From positions 1 to 64,000 of the forward strand of contig JAIDUG010000035.1 in assembly GCA_029060305.1 (NCBI GenBank): a stretch of DNA of 64,000 nucleotides. Direction: 5' to 3'. This document shows, one piece after another, positions 53,436 to 62,920 of this stretch (its first letter is position 1; each line of letters starts with the position of its first letter). A program made the translations under genes and the position numbers. Under the pieces are notes generated by a model. That model did no database searches, had not been told where the DNA came from, and was given only the letters and a program-made list of their open reading frames with translations. Origin of the DNA: Ruminococcus sp. Lineage in GTDB: Bacteria; Bacillota; Clostridia; Oscillospirales; Ruminococcaceae.

Positions 53436-53807
53436 ATGAAGAAAATTCACACAGATAAAGCACCGCAGGCGGTAGGACCTTATTCACAGGCAGTAGTTTC
53501 TGGTGGAATGGTTTACACTTCCGGACAGATTGCAATCAATCCGGCTACAAACAATATCGAGGCTGTAACTATTGAGGAACAGTCTGAGCAGGTTATGCAG
53601 AATCTCAAGGCCGTTTTAGAGGCTTCCGGTTCATCATTCGACAAGGCTGTAAAAACAACTTGTTTTCTTGCTGATATGAACGATTTCGGAGCATTCAACG
53701 GCGTTTACGGAAAGTATTTTACATCACTTCCGGCAAGAAGTTGCGTTGCAGTAAAGACACTTCCGAAAAACGTTCTTGTTGAAGTGGAAGTTATCGCAGA
53801 AGTATAA
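53436..53807 (+). CDS. ridA: RidA family enamine/imine deaminase
   Basis: 123 residues. APQAVGPYSQAVVSGGMVYTSGQI and the closing RSCVAVKTLPKNVLVEVE with the substrate-binding Arg are family hallmarks. It hydrolyses 2-aminoacrylate or 2-aminocrotonate released by PLP enzymes such as IlvA, 16 bases upstream. AGGAGG precedes the ATG. Confidence 0.96.
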   Translation: MKKIHTDKAPQAVGPYSQAVVSGGMVYTSGQIAINPATNNIEAVTIEEQSEQVMQNLKAVLEASGSSFDKAVKTTCFLADMNDFGAFNGVYGKYFTSLPARSCVAVKTLPKNVLVEVEVIAEV

Positions 53808-53814
53808 TATATAT

Positions 53815-53846
53815 GGACGGTTTATATTTATATATAGCCGTCCTTA
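53815..53846 (+). terminator. Possible terminator after ridA
   Basis: GGACGG (53815-53820) pairs with CCGTCC (53838-53843) around a 17-base AT loop; only a short T-run follows. Confidence 0.45.
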
Positions 53847-53867
53847 TGATAAAATAAAAGGTGATAT

Positions 53868-54926
53868 ATGGTAAAGAAGAATAGTAGTTTGCGTAATGCA
53901 AGTAACACTAAAGAAAATGAATTTTATACACAGCTTACTGACATTGAAAAAGAACTCAAATATTACAGACAGCATTTCAAAGGAAAAACAATACTCTGCA
54001 ACTGTGATGACCCTTTTGAAAGTAATTTTGTAAAATTTTTTGCTATGCAGTTTAATTTTTTAGGTATCAAAAAACTAATAGCCACAAGCTATGCAACTTC
54101 ACCGGTAATGTATACTCAACTGTCATTTTTCGGTGACGATGTTGAGACAGTAAAACATTCAAAAAAGCCTTATGTGATTGAGATTACAGAAATTACAGAC
54201 GAAAACAATGACGGAGCAGTCGATTTACAGGATTTTGAATTAATATTGAAGAAAAATCCTCCACGAACTCTTCAAGGTGACGGAGATTTCAGGTCAGCGG
54301 AATGTATAGAGTTTCTGAAAGAAGCAGATATTGTTGTGACAAATCCGCCGTTCAGCCTGTTCCGTGAGTATGTTGCACAGCTTATGGAGTATAATAAAAA
54401 ATTTATCATAATAGGTAATCAGAACGCCATTACATACAAGGAAATATTTCCTTTATTAAAAGATAATAAAATGTGGCTTGGGTATAAAGTGGGTGATATG
54501 GCTTTTAAAGTTCCTGAAAGTTATGAGGAAAAAGCAACGAGATTTTGGATAGATGAAGATGGTCAGAAATGGAGAAGTTTAGGAAATATCTGTTGGTTCA
54601 CAAATCTTGATATTCAGAAAAGACACGAAGATATTATACTATTTAGAAACTATACTCCCGAAGATTACCCTAAATATGACAACTATAATGCAATAAATGT
54701 TAATAAAGTAGCTGATATACCAAGCGACTATGATGGTATTATGGGTGTACCGATTACATTCTTTGACAAGTATAATCCGGAACAGTTTGAAATAATAGAT
54801 GCTCTTAACAGATATGCACTTTTGGATTCACAAAATACAAATGCAATAGTAAAGGAAAAGCATTCTCATATGTGCAATATAAATGGTAAACCGACATATT
54901 TCAGAATTTTAATAAAAAAACGTTAA
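53868..54926 (+). CDS. EcoRI-type adenine-specific DNA methyltransferase, orphan
   Basis: 352 residues. DIVVTNPPFSLFREYV contains NPPF, the catalytic motif of N6-adenine methyltransferases, and the N-terminal TKENEFYTQLTDIEKELKYY and CDDPFESNFVKFFA segments match the EcoRI methylase family layout. A TDENNDGAVDLQDFELIL stretch inside it resembles a calcium loop; whether it binds metal is unknown. No restriction enzyme gene lies within reach, so it is an orphan or regulatory methylase. AAAGGTG precedes the ATG; 16 bases before nadA. Confidence 0.85.
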   Translation: MVKKNSSLRNASNTKENEFYTQLTDIEKELKYYRQHFKGKTILCNCDDPFESNFVKFFAMQFNFLGIKKLIATSYATSPVMYTQLSFFGDDVETVKHSKKPYVIEITEITDENNDGAVDLQDFELILKKNPPRTLQGDGDFRSAECIEFLKEADIVVTNPPFSLFREYVAQLMEYNKKFIIIGNQNAITYKEIFPLLKDNKMWLGYKVGDMAFKVPESYEEKATRFWIDEDGQKWRSLGNICWFTNLDIQKRHEDIILFRNYTPEDYPKYDNYNAINVNKVADIPSDYDGIMGVPITFFDKYNPEQFEIIDALNRYALLDSQNTNAIVKEKHSHMCNINGKPTYFRILIKKR

Positions 54927-54942
54927 TAAAAGGTGATATAAT

Positions 54943-55869
54943 ATGAAATTACGTGAATTGCAGGAAGAAATTCTGCGACTTAAAAAGGAAACAAATACGG
55001 TTATTTTAGCACACTGCTATCAGGCAAGGGAAATCGTTGAGATAGCGGACTTCACAGGCGACAGTTACAAACTCAGCGTTGACGCAAAGAATGCTGATGC
55101 GGAAAATATAATCTTCTGCGGAGTACATTTTATGGCAGAAACTGCTAAAATCCTTGCACCACAGAAAAGGGTGTTTCTTGCAAACAGAAACGCAGGTTGT
55201 CCGATGGCTGAACAGATGGACGCTGAAATGATTGGTATGCTGAAAGACAGAGAACCCGACAGGACAGTTGTAGCGTATATCAATACTACTGCTTCTCTGA
55301 AAACTGTATGCGATGTATGCGTTACATCTTCGAGTGCCTTGAAAATCGTAAGGGCAATTGATAATGACAAGATACTGTTTATACCGGACTGCAATCTCGG
55401 CGACTATGTAAAACGTAGTATTCCGGAAAAGGATATAAAACTTCTTAACGGTGGCTGTCCCACTCACGCAAGAGTTACTGTCAGTGAGGTAAAAAAAGCA
55501 AAAGCTGAACACCCTGAAGCGTTGTTTCTTGTACACCCCGAATGTACTCCGGCAGTAGTTGCACTGGCTGATTATGTGGGTTCTACTTCCGGAATTATGG
55601 ACTTTGCAAAAAAATCTGATGCTAAAGAGTTCATAATAGGTACTGAAACTTCAATCGCTGAACACTTGCAATATGATTGTCCTGAAAAGAAGTTCTATCC
55701 GGTAACAAAAGATATAGTTTGTCACAATATGAAGATTACAACATTGCCGGATGTTTACAATACTTTGAAAGGTATGGACAACGGTGAAGCGTTTGAGATG
55801 ATTATGGACGACGAACTGATTTCAAAAGCCGGAAAGTGCATTGACGAAATGATAAGACTTGGCGGTTGA
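54943..55869 (+). CDS. nadA: Quinolinate synthase
   Basis: 308 residues. ILAHCYQAREIVEIADFTGDSY opens the protein; Cys in FCGVHFMAETAKIL, VCVTSSSA and HPECTPAV are the three ligands of the 4Fe-4S cluster. It makes quinolinate for NAD. The partner genes nadB and nadC are not in the window. AAAGGTG precedes the ATG; the next gene begins one base after its stop. Confidence 0.95.
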   Translation: MKLRELQEEILRLKKETNTVILAHCYQAREIVEIADFTGDSYKLSVDAKNADAENIIFCGVHFMAETAKILAPQKRVFLANRNAGCPMAEQMDAEMIGMLKDREPDRTVVAYINTTASLKTVCDVCVTSSSALKIVRAIDNDKILFIPDCNLGDYVKRSIPEKDIKLLNGGCPTHARVTVSEVKKAKAEHPEALFLVHPECTPAVVALADYVGSTSGIMDFAKKSDAKEFIIGTETSIAEHLQYDCPEKKFYPVTKDIVCHNMKITTLPDVYNTLKGMDNGEAFEMIMDDELISKAGKCIDEMIRLGG

Positions 55870-55870
55870 G

Positions 55871-56902
55871 ATGACGGAGTTAATCGAAAAACTGTACACT
55901 TCCGGAGACCTTACAGACAGCGAATTTAAAATACTTGTTGAAAGCGATAAGGATTCAGAATTGCTTGCGGAGTACGCCGACAAGGTACGTCGTAAATATT
56001 ATGGTAGAAAAGTTTTTCTGCGTGGACTGATAGAAATTTCAAGCTATTGCAGGAACGACTGTTTTTACTGCGGAATACGTCGGAGCAACAGAAATGCTGA
56101 GCGTTACCGTCTGAGCCGTGAGGAAATACTGCTGTGTTGCGAAAATGGATATAATTTAGGTTTCCGGACTTTTGTAATGCAGGGCGGTGAAGACCTTTAT
56201 TTTACCGACGACTTTATGTGTTCTCTGATTTCGGAAGTGAAACGTAAATATTCTGATTGTGCGGTAACTCTTTCCCTTGGTGAACGTTCTTACGAAAGTT
56301 ACAGGAAAATGAAAGAAGCAGGTGCAGACCGTTATTTATTACGTCACGAAACGGCTTCTCCGGAATTATACGGAAAACTGCACCCGTCTGAAATGAGCAT
56401 TGCAAACCGTAAGGAATGTCTTTTTAATCTGCATGAGCTTGGTTATCAGGTGGGAGCAGGGTTTATGGTGGGAGTGCCTTTTCAGACAACAGAAGATATT
56501 ATCAGAGACTTGCGTTTTTTACAGGAGCTTAGACCTCATATGATTGGAATAGGTCCTTTTGTACCACATCACAATACACCTTTTGCCGACAAAAAAAGCG
56601 GTACACTGGGACTTACTCTCAGACTTTTAGGAATACTCCGTCTTATGTTTCCGAAAGTGCTTCTTCCCGCTACTACAGCACTCGGTACTATTTCGCCTGA
56701 CGGTCGTGAAAGAGGTCTGAAAACCGGTTGTAACGTTTTAATGCCTAATCTCTCTCCTGTGAACGTCAGAAAGAAATATGACCTTTATGACAATAAAATC
56801 TGTACCGGTGAGGAATCAGCGGAATGTGTGGTATGTCTGCAACGCCGTATAGAATCAGCAGGTTTCGAGATTTCTTGTGAACGTGGCGACATTGTGTTAT
56901 AA
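55871..56902 (+). CDS. hydE: [FeFe]-hydrogenase maturation radical SAM enzyme HydE
   Basis: 343 residues. SSYCRNDCFYCGIRRSN is the CxxxCxxC radical-SAM cluster motif with the HydE-type context, followed by GFRTFVMQGGEDL and GAGFMVGVPFQT. It helps build the dithiolate bridge of the hydrogenase H-cluster, so the organism should make hydrogen. The ATG at 55871 is preferred over the TTG at 55859, with GGCGG ahead. hydF and hydG are not nearby. Confidence 0.93.
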   Translation: MTELIEKLYTSGDLTDSEFKILVESDKDSELLAEYADKVRRKYYGRKVFLRGLIEISSYCRNDCFYCGIRRSNRNAERYRLSREEILLCCENGYNLGFRTFVMQGGEDLYFTDDFMCSLISEVKRKYSDCAVTLSLGERSYESYRKMKEAGADRYLLRHETASPELYGKLHPSEMSIANRKECLFNLHELGYQVGAGFMVGVPFQTTEDIIRDLRFLQELRPHMIGIGPFVPHHNTPFADKKSGTLGLTLRLLGILRLMFPKVLLPATTALGTISPDGRERGLKTGCNVLMPNLSPVNVRKKYDLYDNKICTGEESAECVVCLQRRIESAGFEISCERGDIVL

Positions 56903-56938
56903 AAAAAGGACAGTCCGAAATATAGGACTGTCTTTTTG
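56903..56938. terminator. Bidirectional terminator after hydE
   Basis: GACAGTCC (56909-56916) pairs with GGACTGTC (56925-56932), A-run left and T-run right; the minus-strand Ig-like gene ends at 56946. Confidence 0.9.
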
Positions 56939-56945
56939 TTTTGTG

Positions 56946-57704
56946 TTATTCATTCTGTACTTCGTCTGTAACGCCATCATCTGCGGAAATATCGGACTGA
57001 GGTTGCTCTTCTGATTGGGACGACTGTTCTTCTGGCTGTGACTGATTCTGCATATAGTTTTGCGTATCCTGATAGCCCTGAGTATCCTGATAACTGCTTT
57101 GACTATCGGGAACATTAGGATTATTGTTAATATCTTCTTCAGGGTTTACAACCGGCTGATTTTCTGCCGGAGTTTCCTCACCTGTAACGGTAACTTTGAT
57201 TGATACTTCAATAGCAGGATTATTGTTGAATTTCAGTATAATGTAACATTCACCGGCATTTATTGCTGTAACGTTACCCATTTCGTTTACTGTGGCGATA
57301 TTTGTATCAGAGCTTGCCCATATTTCATTTTCTTCCGAACAGCCGTCCGGATAACCATATATTAAAGGCATTTCGCTTTCGCCTGTATTGAGGAAAAGTT
57401 CACGTGTTGAAAGCTGTACCTGAGCAGAGAGTTCAGCATTTATTGTCGGTATAGGTGCGGTAGTACTTGTAGTTGTGGGAGGCTCTGTCATTACTTCTGT
57501 AGTGGTAGTGGTTGTAGATGAAGTTGTTGTGGAATTTTTAGAATTGTCCCTTGGCTTTGTAGACTTGTCAGTGCAGGCACTTGCGATGAGTATTATAAAT
57601 ATGAGTACAATTAATGCAATTACTGCCAGTGCGGTAAGCTGTCTGCGCCTGAGAACCTGTTTAGTAACCCTTTTGCGTGGTTTTCCGGAATTATTATTAT
57701 CCAT
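56946..57704 (-). CDS. Membrane-anchored protein with a bacterial Ig-like (BIG2) domain
   Basis: 252 residues. A very basic cytoplasmic start (RKRVTKQVLRRRQ), one membrane helix (about 20-42), a Thr-rich stretch (about 50-85), then a BIG2-like domain (about 90-170: SSDTNIATVNEMGNVTAINAGECYI) and a Gln/Ser/Asn-rich tail. The helix has no clear cleavage site, so it probably stays anchored with the Ig domain outside. Ligand unknown. AAAGGA precedes the ATG. Confidence 0.82.
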   Translation of the reverse strand: MDNNNSGKPRKRVTKQVLRRRQLTALAVIALIVLIFIILIASACTDKSTKPRDNSKNSTTTSSTTTTTTEVMTEPPTTTSTTAPIPTINAELSAQVQLSTRELFLNTGESEMPLIYGYPDGCSEENEIWASSDTNIATVNEMGNVTAINAGECYIILKFNNNPAIEVSIKVTVTGEETPAENQPVVNPEEDINNNPNVPDSQSSYQDTQGYQDTQNYMQNQSQPEEQSSQSEEQPQSDISADDGVTDEVQNE

Positions 57705-57799
57705 TTTTTAGAAATCCTTTCTTTGAATTGTGATACCTTACGGACCGTATCCGCTGGAAAAATCCTGAACATTTTGTACATGGAAAGTACCTTTAATAC

Positions 57800-57828
57800 A
57801 TTATATCATAGTGTGAAAGAAATGTCAC
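57800..57828 (-). promoter_or_regulatory. Promoter of the Ig-like protein gene
   Basis: Minus strand: GTGACA (57828-57823), 17-bp spacer, TATAAT (57805-57800). The remaining 250 bases up to 58081 are AT-rich; apart from a weak GTATAGTCAGCGATAC inverted repeat near 58051 nothing is seen, and no clear terminator for the upstream minus-strand gene. Confidence 0.7.
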
Positions 57829-58081
57829 GTATTTTTGAAAAAATTCCGCACATTGCTATATATTCACCATAATTTTTGTCATTTTTTGACAATAAAAACG
57901 AACAGAAGTTCTTATCGAAAATGGAATTTAAATTTTTTACTCGTTAAAAATATGTTAATTATGAATTTTTAACTAATATTGACGGGGTTTCTGTAATTTT
58001 ATGTCGGAAATACTCTTAAAATAAAGAATATATGGATAAATGCAAGAAGTGTATAGTCAGCGATACAATTCTTTTAATATA

Positions 58082-60472
58082 TTATCTCCAAAATTCAATT
58101 AACTCATGAAATTTACTTGTGAGTACAGGGAAATATGGCTCTTCAAATGTGAAATCGAAAATCTGCGGAATGTTTACAATAAATGTTGCAACTACTGAAA
58201 ATGCCATGAAGTATCTGAATAATTTTCTGAGAGTTTCATTTTTTGAATTGATATACAGGAAGAAAAGTATTGTGAAAGCTCCGATTATTATTTCCCATGA
58301 AAAGTCAGCCATATAACGCACTGCGTAACCACTTTCCCATATCGAACATATTATTATAAAAGGCATTATTATACATGGAAGTCCTATAGTTGCAATAGCT
58401 CTGAGACGTGAACTCCTGTCGGGAAGTTTCTTCAGTGCTTTTCCGCTGAGAAGATAACCGAATACCGGCAACGCAAGCCATATTATACCGCTTGTCTGTC
58501 CCCAGTCCTTGTAGTAGAATCCGTTTGAGTGGAAATAGGTAAACCATGTATTTACATACGGATAATCAGCTTTTATTGTCGGGAACTGGAAAAGGTATGC
58601 AAAGATTCCTATAAGCACATATATCAGATGACATTCTGCATTTGTGAAGTCATTGATTGTCAGCGAATACTGTATGCCGAAGTCAAGCGGTGAATCAAAT
58701 CTTGCATAGTTATACCACATCTGCACAGAGCCGAGTACAACAAACGGCAACAATGCACATACCATATATTTTATACTGCGTTTTTTGTCGTTGTGGATAA
58801 TTCCGTCAGCGTCAATAAATTCAGCGGATTTTTTGAATCCCATTACATAGAATACACAGGCACATATTGAGTATACCGCAAGAGTAGGTCGGCACAGTAC
58901 AGCTGTTGCAAGGAACAAAGAAGCAAGAGTTACTTTCGGAAGTGAGATTTTTCCTTTGCTTATAGTATTTGAAGATATGAGGAAATACGCTCCGAGTGTA
59001 ATAAATGCAAATCCCGAAGATATAGCTATTTCATAGAAGATTGGACGTCCTGTACTGAACCATATTCCGCAAGCCGTCATAATGATAAGCAGTCCGGCAA
59101 GGTAACACCCCGACGGTATACAGCTGAACCATTTCTTTATAAAAGCGTTGTAAGTCAATGAAAGGAATATTATTCCTATTATTGAAAAGATAATTACTGC
59201 TATATCTGACGGTAAAAATTTTCCGGTAATCATATGGTACGGCAGAAAAAGCAATATAACAGGAGCGATTCCGTAGTATGAATAGTATTTTCCGTTATAG
59301 AGAACATGGTCCCATTCTGCCCATACTCCTGTTGATTCACGCAATCCTCTGTCATAAGGGTTATCAAGTGAAAGAAGGTTTTCTGTCGGCTCTGTCAGGA
59401 GTGATACCTGTTTGTTTTCAAAGGCAAGTACAAGCTCTTTTGAAATCTGATTTTCTGTCCTTTTCGTAAATGAATCATCAACATCTACCGAGGCTTTTGT
59501 TATTGTCATTGAGATGGCAACGAATAACGCAAGTGCTGTAATCAGACCTGTTGAAATCAGACAGAATACTTTATTATCCTTGTACTCTTTGTTGAAAAAT
59601 GCAGAGAATATGACGGCATATACAAAAGTTGAAGTTATAAGGATAATCAACATTCTCAGCAAAGATATTTCAAAGGGTATAGGTGCATTTATTTCAATGG
59701 AAGAAATATTGAATATATCATTGTCGTTTTCTGATGTGAAATGAAACTGCAATTTATCAGTTTTTCCGGAAAGCAGGAAAGTTATATACTCAGTACTTTT
59801 ATTACCCTGTACAATCTCACCTTTTATGATAGCAGAACGGTAGGTTGCTGAAGTTTCGTCAGTAGTATCAATGTCCACATAAAGACGGTTAGGATGTTCG
59901 TTAGAACAACTTGAATTTATCTTTATTGTACCTATTTTTCTGTCGAGGTTCTGAAATTCTATTGATGATATAGTCTGTCCGTATACTTTCATATCACCGT
60001 TCAAGGGGTCAATAATGATGTTGTCGCTTGTGACTGTTCCCTGTGGCATAAAAAGGAGTGTATTTTTATAGTCTCCGAAAAATATTCTGTATGACGGCAA
60101 CTGAAATACAATAAGTTCGATAAGTGCGGTAATGATAAGCATTTTTGAAAAAAAGCGTATTGTTCCCGACTGTATTTTTGTTCTTACGATATTGCAGACT
60201 TTTTCAAGCAGAAGTACGATTCCTATAACAATAAATCCGCCGTGTACTTCACCGGTTTGTATTATTCCTGTAATATCAGCTAATCCCATAAGAAGTGAAA
60301 ATATTATACATATATTGACAAATATTTCGGATTTGGAATTTTTGGCTTTCGGGATTTTTGATTTTGTTTCAGGAGCATAATCAGGATTTCTGACAACAGC
60401 AGTTTTTGAAAGTATTGCTGAAGCGACAATCATTATTATAATTTCCGCTAAAAATAATAATTTAATAAACAT
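58082..60472 (-). CDS. Large polytopic membrane protein, GT-C-like in layout
   Basis: 796 residues. Four N-terminal helices, an extracytoplasmic beta-rich domain (about 140-265), then about nine further helices. Between helices 6 and 7 a loop with LRESTGVWAEWDHVLYNGKYYSYYG recalls the periplasmic loops of GT-C glycosyltransferases and related lipid-linked sugar enzymes. No catalytic acidic pair could be fixed by eye, so the enzyme class is a guess. GAAAGGA precedes the ATG. It follows the solute-binding lipoprotein on the same strand after 72 bases. Confidence 0.7.
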   Translation of the reverse strand: MFIKLLFLAEIIIMIVASAILSKTAVVRNPDYAPETKSKIPKAKNSKSEIFVNICIIFSLLMGLADITGIIQTGEVHGGFIVIGIVLLLEKVCNIVRTKIQSGTIRFFSKMLIITALIELIVFQLPSYRIFFGDYKNTLLFMPQGTVTSDNIIIDPLNGDMKVYGQTISSIEFQNLDRKIGTIKINSSCSNEHPNRLYVDIDTTDETSATYRSAIIKGEIVQGNKSTEYITFLLSGKTDKLQFHFTSENDNDIFNISSIEINAPIPFEISLLRMLIILITSTFVYAVIFSAFFNKEYKDNKVFCLISTGLITALALFVAISMTITKASVDVDDSFTKRTENQISKELVLAFENKQVSLLTEPTENLLSLDNPYDRGLRESTGVWAEWDHVLYNGKYYSYYGIAPVILLFLPYHMITGKFLPSDIAVIIFSIIGIIFLSLTYNAFIKKWFSCIPSGCYLAGLLIIMTACGIWFSTGRPIFYEIAISSGFAFITLGAYFLISSNTISKGKISLPKVTLASLFLATAVLCRPTLAVYSICACVFYVMGFKKSAEFIDADGIIHNDKKRSIKYMVCALLPFVVLGSVQMWYNYARFDSPLDFGIQYSLTINDFTNAECHLIYVLIGIFAYLFQFPTIKADYPYVNTWFTYFHSNGFYYKDWGQTSGIIWLALPVFGYLLSGKALKKLPDRSSRLRAIATIGLPCIIMPFIIICSIWESGYAVRYMADFSWEIIIGAFTILFFLYINSKNETLRKLFRYFMAFSVVATFIVNIPQIFDFTFEEPYFPVLTSKFHELIEFWR

Positions 60473-60500
60473 AATATTTTGTCCTTTCGTTTGCAGAATA

Positions 60501-60543
60501 TATGGGACAACTTTTTAATTATATTGTCCCATAATATAAATAT
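60501..60543. repeat. Perfect 10-bp inverted repeat between two minus-strand genes
   Basis: TATGGGACAA (60501-60510) and TTGTCCCATA (60534-60543) with a 23-base AT loop. No T-run follows on the minus strand, so it is not a classical terminator; it could be an RNA hairpin or a protein site. Confidence 0.65.
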
Positions 60544-60544
60544 G

Positions 60545-62074
60545 TTATTTATACTCTTCTATTATCCCATTGATTGTATCGTGATATAAATTCCTCAGAT
60601 TTTTCCAGTCGGTTTCAGTAGCGGAATTTGTGAGATAGTGATTTGCAAGAACGTCCATTATACCGCCTGCACCTGACATTTTGTCATTCATTCCGTAACC
60701 GTATTCAAATACAGGCGTTACTTCTGCTGTATCAGTAAATTCCTGTAAAGCGTTGTATTGTTCTTCTGTTATGTAACTTTTTATGTTTCCGTTTATATCT
60801 GTTTCCGGAATGAGTGCATATTCCTTAGCACCCTGTATATATGCTGGCTGAGTAGCCACTATTCTTTCGCACTGTATATAGGTTGCCACTGCGTCGCCTT
60901 TTGTGGAGTTCTTTACAAGCATTTTAGCATCGAAATCACACATTATATATTTTCCGTCTGAGTTATTAGGTTTCGGAGCAGGTACAACCATTAAATCCAT
61001 ATTGGGATTCATTACATTTGAAGTACCAAGTGTCCAGCTGTCGTAAGCGAAAAACAATGTATTAGTAGTGTAATATTCATTCCATGATGTTGAATACAGG
61101 GATTTTCTGCACATATTCTGCATAAGAAGTTCGGCGTAACGTACAGAAGCGTTATTTATATTATTGATAAGTTTTTCATTTTTATAATTTATTATTCTCT
61201 CACCGCCTGAATGAATCAACATATCGCCTATACTACCGTTTACAGCACGCTTGCCGGTTTTTTTGTTATAATTTTCCATTATTTTCATAAAAGCGTTAAA
61301 GTCCCATTTGTCTTGTTTGTAAAGTTCGTAAGGGTCGTCAAGATTATAGTCTCTTATGAGTTTACGGCTATAAGTAAGTACAGAGGGATTTGAAAGGGAA
61401 TAAGGTATAACATAGTGTTCGCCTCTGTATTCAAGGGAATCAATCACATCATACATACCGTTCCATATGCCTGTATTGAATCCCATAGACCTGAAATATG
61501 GGTCAAGTGCCTGATACTGATTGCTGAGTACATTTTTCGGGAAATATTCCGGTTCAAATTCAAACATATCCACTTCCTCACCGGAGAGAATCATATTTGA
61601 AAGAGTGTAATATTTATCTCTTGCTGAAGTCTGTACATACCGTATATGACCGCCGAAAATATCCTCAAAAAGTGCTACGGCTACCGGTCGTTGTTTTCCC
61701 ATTTCGGGATTAAGGTCGTAGTCGGAAAGCCACACTATTTCCGTATTTGAAATATCAACAGGGTCTCCGAGCTGAATGGGTTCTGTAACCTGTGTAGTAG
61801 TTGTCAGGAACATCGGCGGAGTATGGATTTCTTCCGGAATAGTAGTCTGTACTGTTGTAGTTTTTTTTGTATCTTCTGTAATTGTTGTTGATTCTGTCGG
61901 TTCGTTGGGGGCGGTATTTCCGGTGATTTCTGTAGTTGTTGTTTCCGAAGAAGTGGATTCGGTTACAACGAGTGGACCTGCCTTCTGACTTTTGTCTGCA
62001 CTGCATGAAACTGCTGAAGTCATTACTGACATTACGGCAATAATTCCTGTAAGCATTTTCTTTAAATTATTCAT
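60545..62074 (-). CDS. Solute-binding lipoprotein (family 1-like)
   Basis: 509 residues. Signal peptide with the lipobox TSAVSC near residue 25, a Thr-rich spacer (about 35-95), then an extracellular solute-binding domain resembling carbohydrate-type ABC binding proteins: FAYDSWTLGTSNVMNPNMDL and a C-terminal YITEEQYNALQEF. No ABC permease or ATPase is next to it, so it may serve distant transporters or act as a binding protein only. The start could be 62080 or 62074; the second fits the AAAGGAG spacing better. Confidence 0.85.
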   Translation of the reverse strand: MNNLKKMLTGIIAVMSVMTSAVSCSADKSQKAGPLVVTESTSSETTTTEITGNTAPNEPTESTTITEDTKKTTTVQTTIPEEIHTPPMFLTTTTQVTEPIQLGDPVDISNTEIVWLSDYDLNPEMGKQRPVAVALFEDIFGGHIRYVQTSARDKYYTLSNMILSGEEVDMFEFEPEYFPKNVLSNQYQALDPYFRSMGFNTGIWNGMYDVIDSLEYRGEHYVIPYSLSNPSVLTYSRKLIRDYNLDDPYELYKQDKWDFNAFMKIMENYNKKTGKRAVNGSIGDMLIHSGGERIINYKNEKLINNINNASVRYAELLMQNMCRKSLYSTSWNEYYTTNTLFFAYDSWTLGTSNVMNPNMDLMVVPAPKPNNSDGKYIMCDFDAKMLVKNSTKGDAVATYIQCERIVATQPAYIQGAKEYALIPETDINGNIKSYITEEQYNALQEFTDTAEVTPVFEYGYGMNDKMSGAGGIMDVLANHYLTNSATETDWKNLRNLYHDTINGIIEEYK

Positions 62075-62116
62075 TTTCATAAGCTCCTTTTATTTTTCTC
62101 TTTGAAACTTATTATA

Positions 62117-62146
62117 ATTATACATTATGATTCACATATATGTCAA
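62117..62146 (-). promoter_or_regulatory. Promoter of the solute-binding lipoprotein gene
   Basis: Minus strand: TTGACA (62146-62141), 18-bp spacer, TATAAT (62122-62117). Confidence 0.83.
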
Positions 62147-62193
62147 GTATTTTGTAAAACATGAAACTTTGAAAAGAAATTTTCTGAAAAGAC

Positions 62194-62222
62194 TTGATTT
62201 TTACAGAAAGATGTGCTATAAT
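62194..62222 (+). promoter_or_regulatory. Promoter of the rimP-nusA operon
   Basis: TTGATT (62194-62199), 17-bp spacer, TATAAT (62217-62222). Confidence 0.82.
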
Positions 62223-62244
62223 AAAACACGGTAATAGTTGAGCA

Positions 62245-62275
62245 AAAGACCGGAAATCTCCGGTCTTTCGTATTA
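62245..62275 (+). promoter_or_regulatory. Leader hairpin upstream of rimP
   Basis: AAAGACCGG / CCGGTCTTT (62245-62253, 62260-62268), 9 perfect bp, 6-base loop, preceded by GTTGAGC and followed by CGTATTATT. Placed about 15 bases after the expected transcription start, it resembles rimP-leader hairpins; about 140 untranslated bases follow. NusA can control its own operon, but mechanism here is inference. Confidence 0.6.
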
Positions 62276-62408
62276 TTAAACTGGGACAGAATAAATTTTT
62301 CTTATATGGAAATGAATTTTTGTGGAATCCTACATAAATTTATATGGTAGTCTGCAATTATTCTGCAACTATGACAAAGACTAATCAGATGAAAGGAGAT
62401 GATATATT

Positions 62409-62882
62409 ATGAAGTTTAAAAAATTTGGTGCTACTGAACAGAAAGTATATGACCTTATCAGACCAATAACTGATGAATTGGGTTACTTTCTTTGGGACGT
62501 ATGTTATGAAAAGGAGGGTGCATTATGGTATCTCCGTATATTCATTGACAGCGACGACGGTATCACTATTGCTGACTGCGAAAGAGCCAACGCCCCCATA
62601 AATGACATTATGGACGAACAAGACCCTATTTCACAGAGTTATACTCTTGAAGTGGGTTCGGCAGGTCTTGAAAGGGAACTTGTCAAGGAAGAACATTTTG
62701 AAGTATGTGAGGGCGATATGGTAAGGATACGTTTCATAAGAAGCGTTGACGGTGAAAAGGAAATTGTTGCTGTGCTTTCGGGTGCAGATAAGGAAGGTGT
62801 TTCTGTTGTAATGGACGACGGAAGCGAAAGGAAATTTCCGCTTGCGGATATCGCATATGTGAAACTTTATTTTGAAATTTAA
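62409..62882 (+). CDS. rimP: Ribosome maturation factor RimP
   Basis: 157 residues. YFLWDVCYEKEGALWYLRIFID, the ITIADCERANAPINDIMD helix and LEVGSAGLERELVKEEHFE match the family. It assists 30S subunit assembly. AAAGGAG precedes the ATG. First gene of the usual rimP-nusA-infB order. Confidence 0.96.
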   Translation: MKFKKFGATEQKVYDLIRPITDELGYFLWDVCYEKEGALWYLRIFIDSDDGITIADCERANAPINDIMDEQDPISQSYTLEVGSAGLERELVKEEHFEVCEGDMVRIRFIRSVDGEKEIVAVLSGADKEGVSVVMDDGSERKFPLADIAYVKLYFEI

Positions 62883-62920
62883 GATTACAAAAAATTTTTA
62901 TACTGGAGGAATATATAGAC

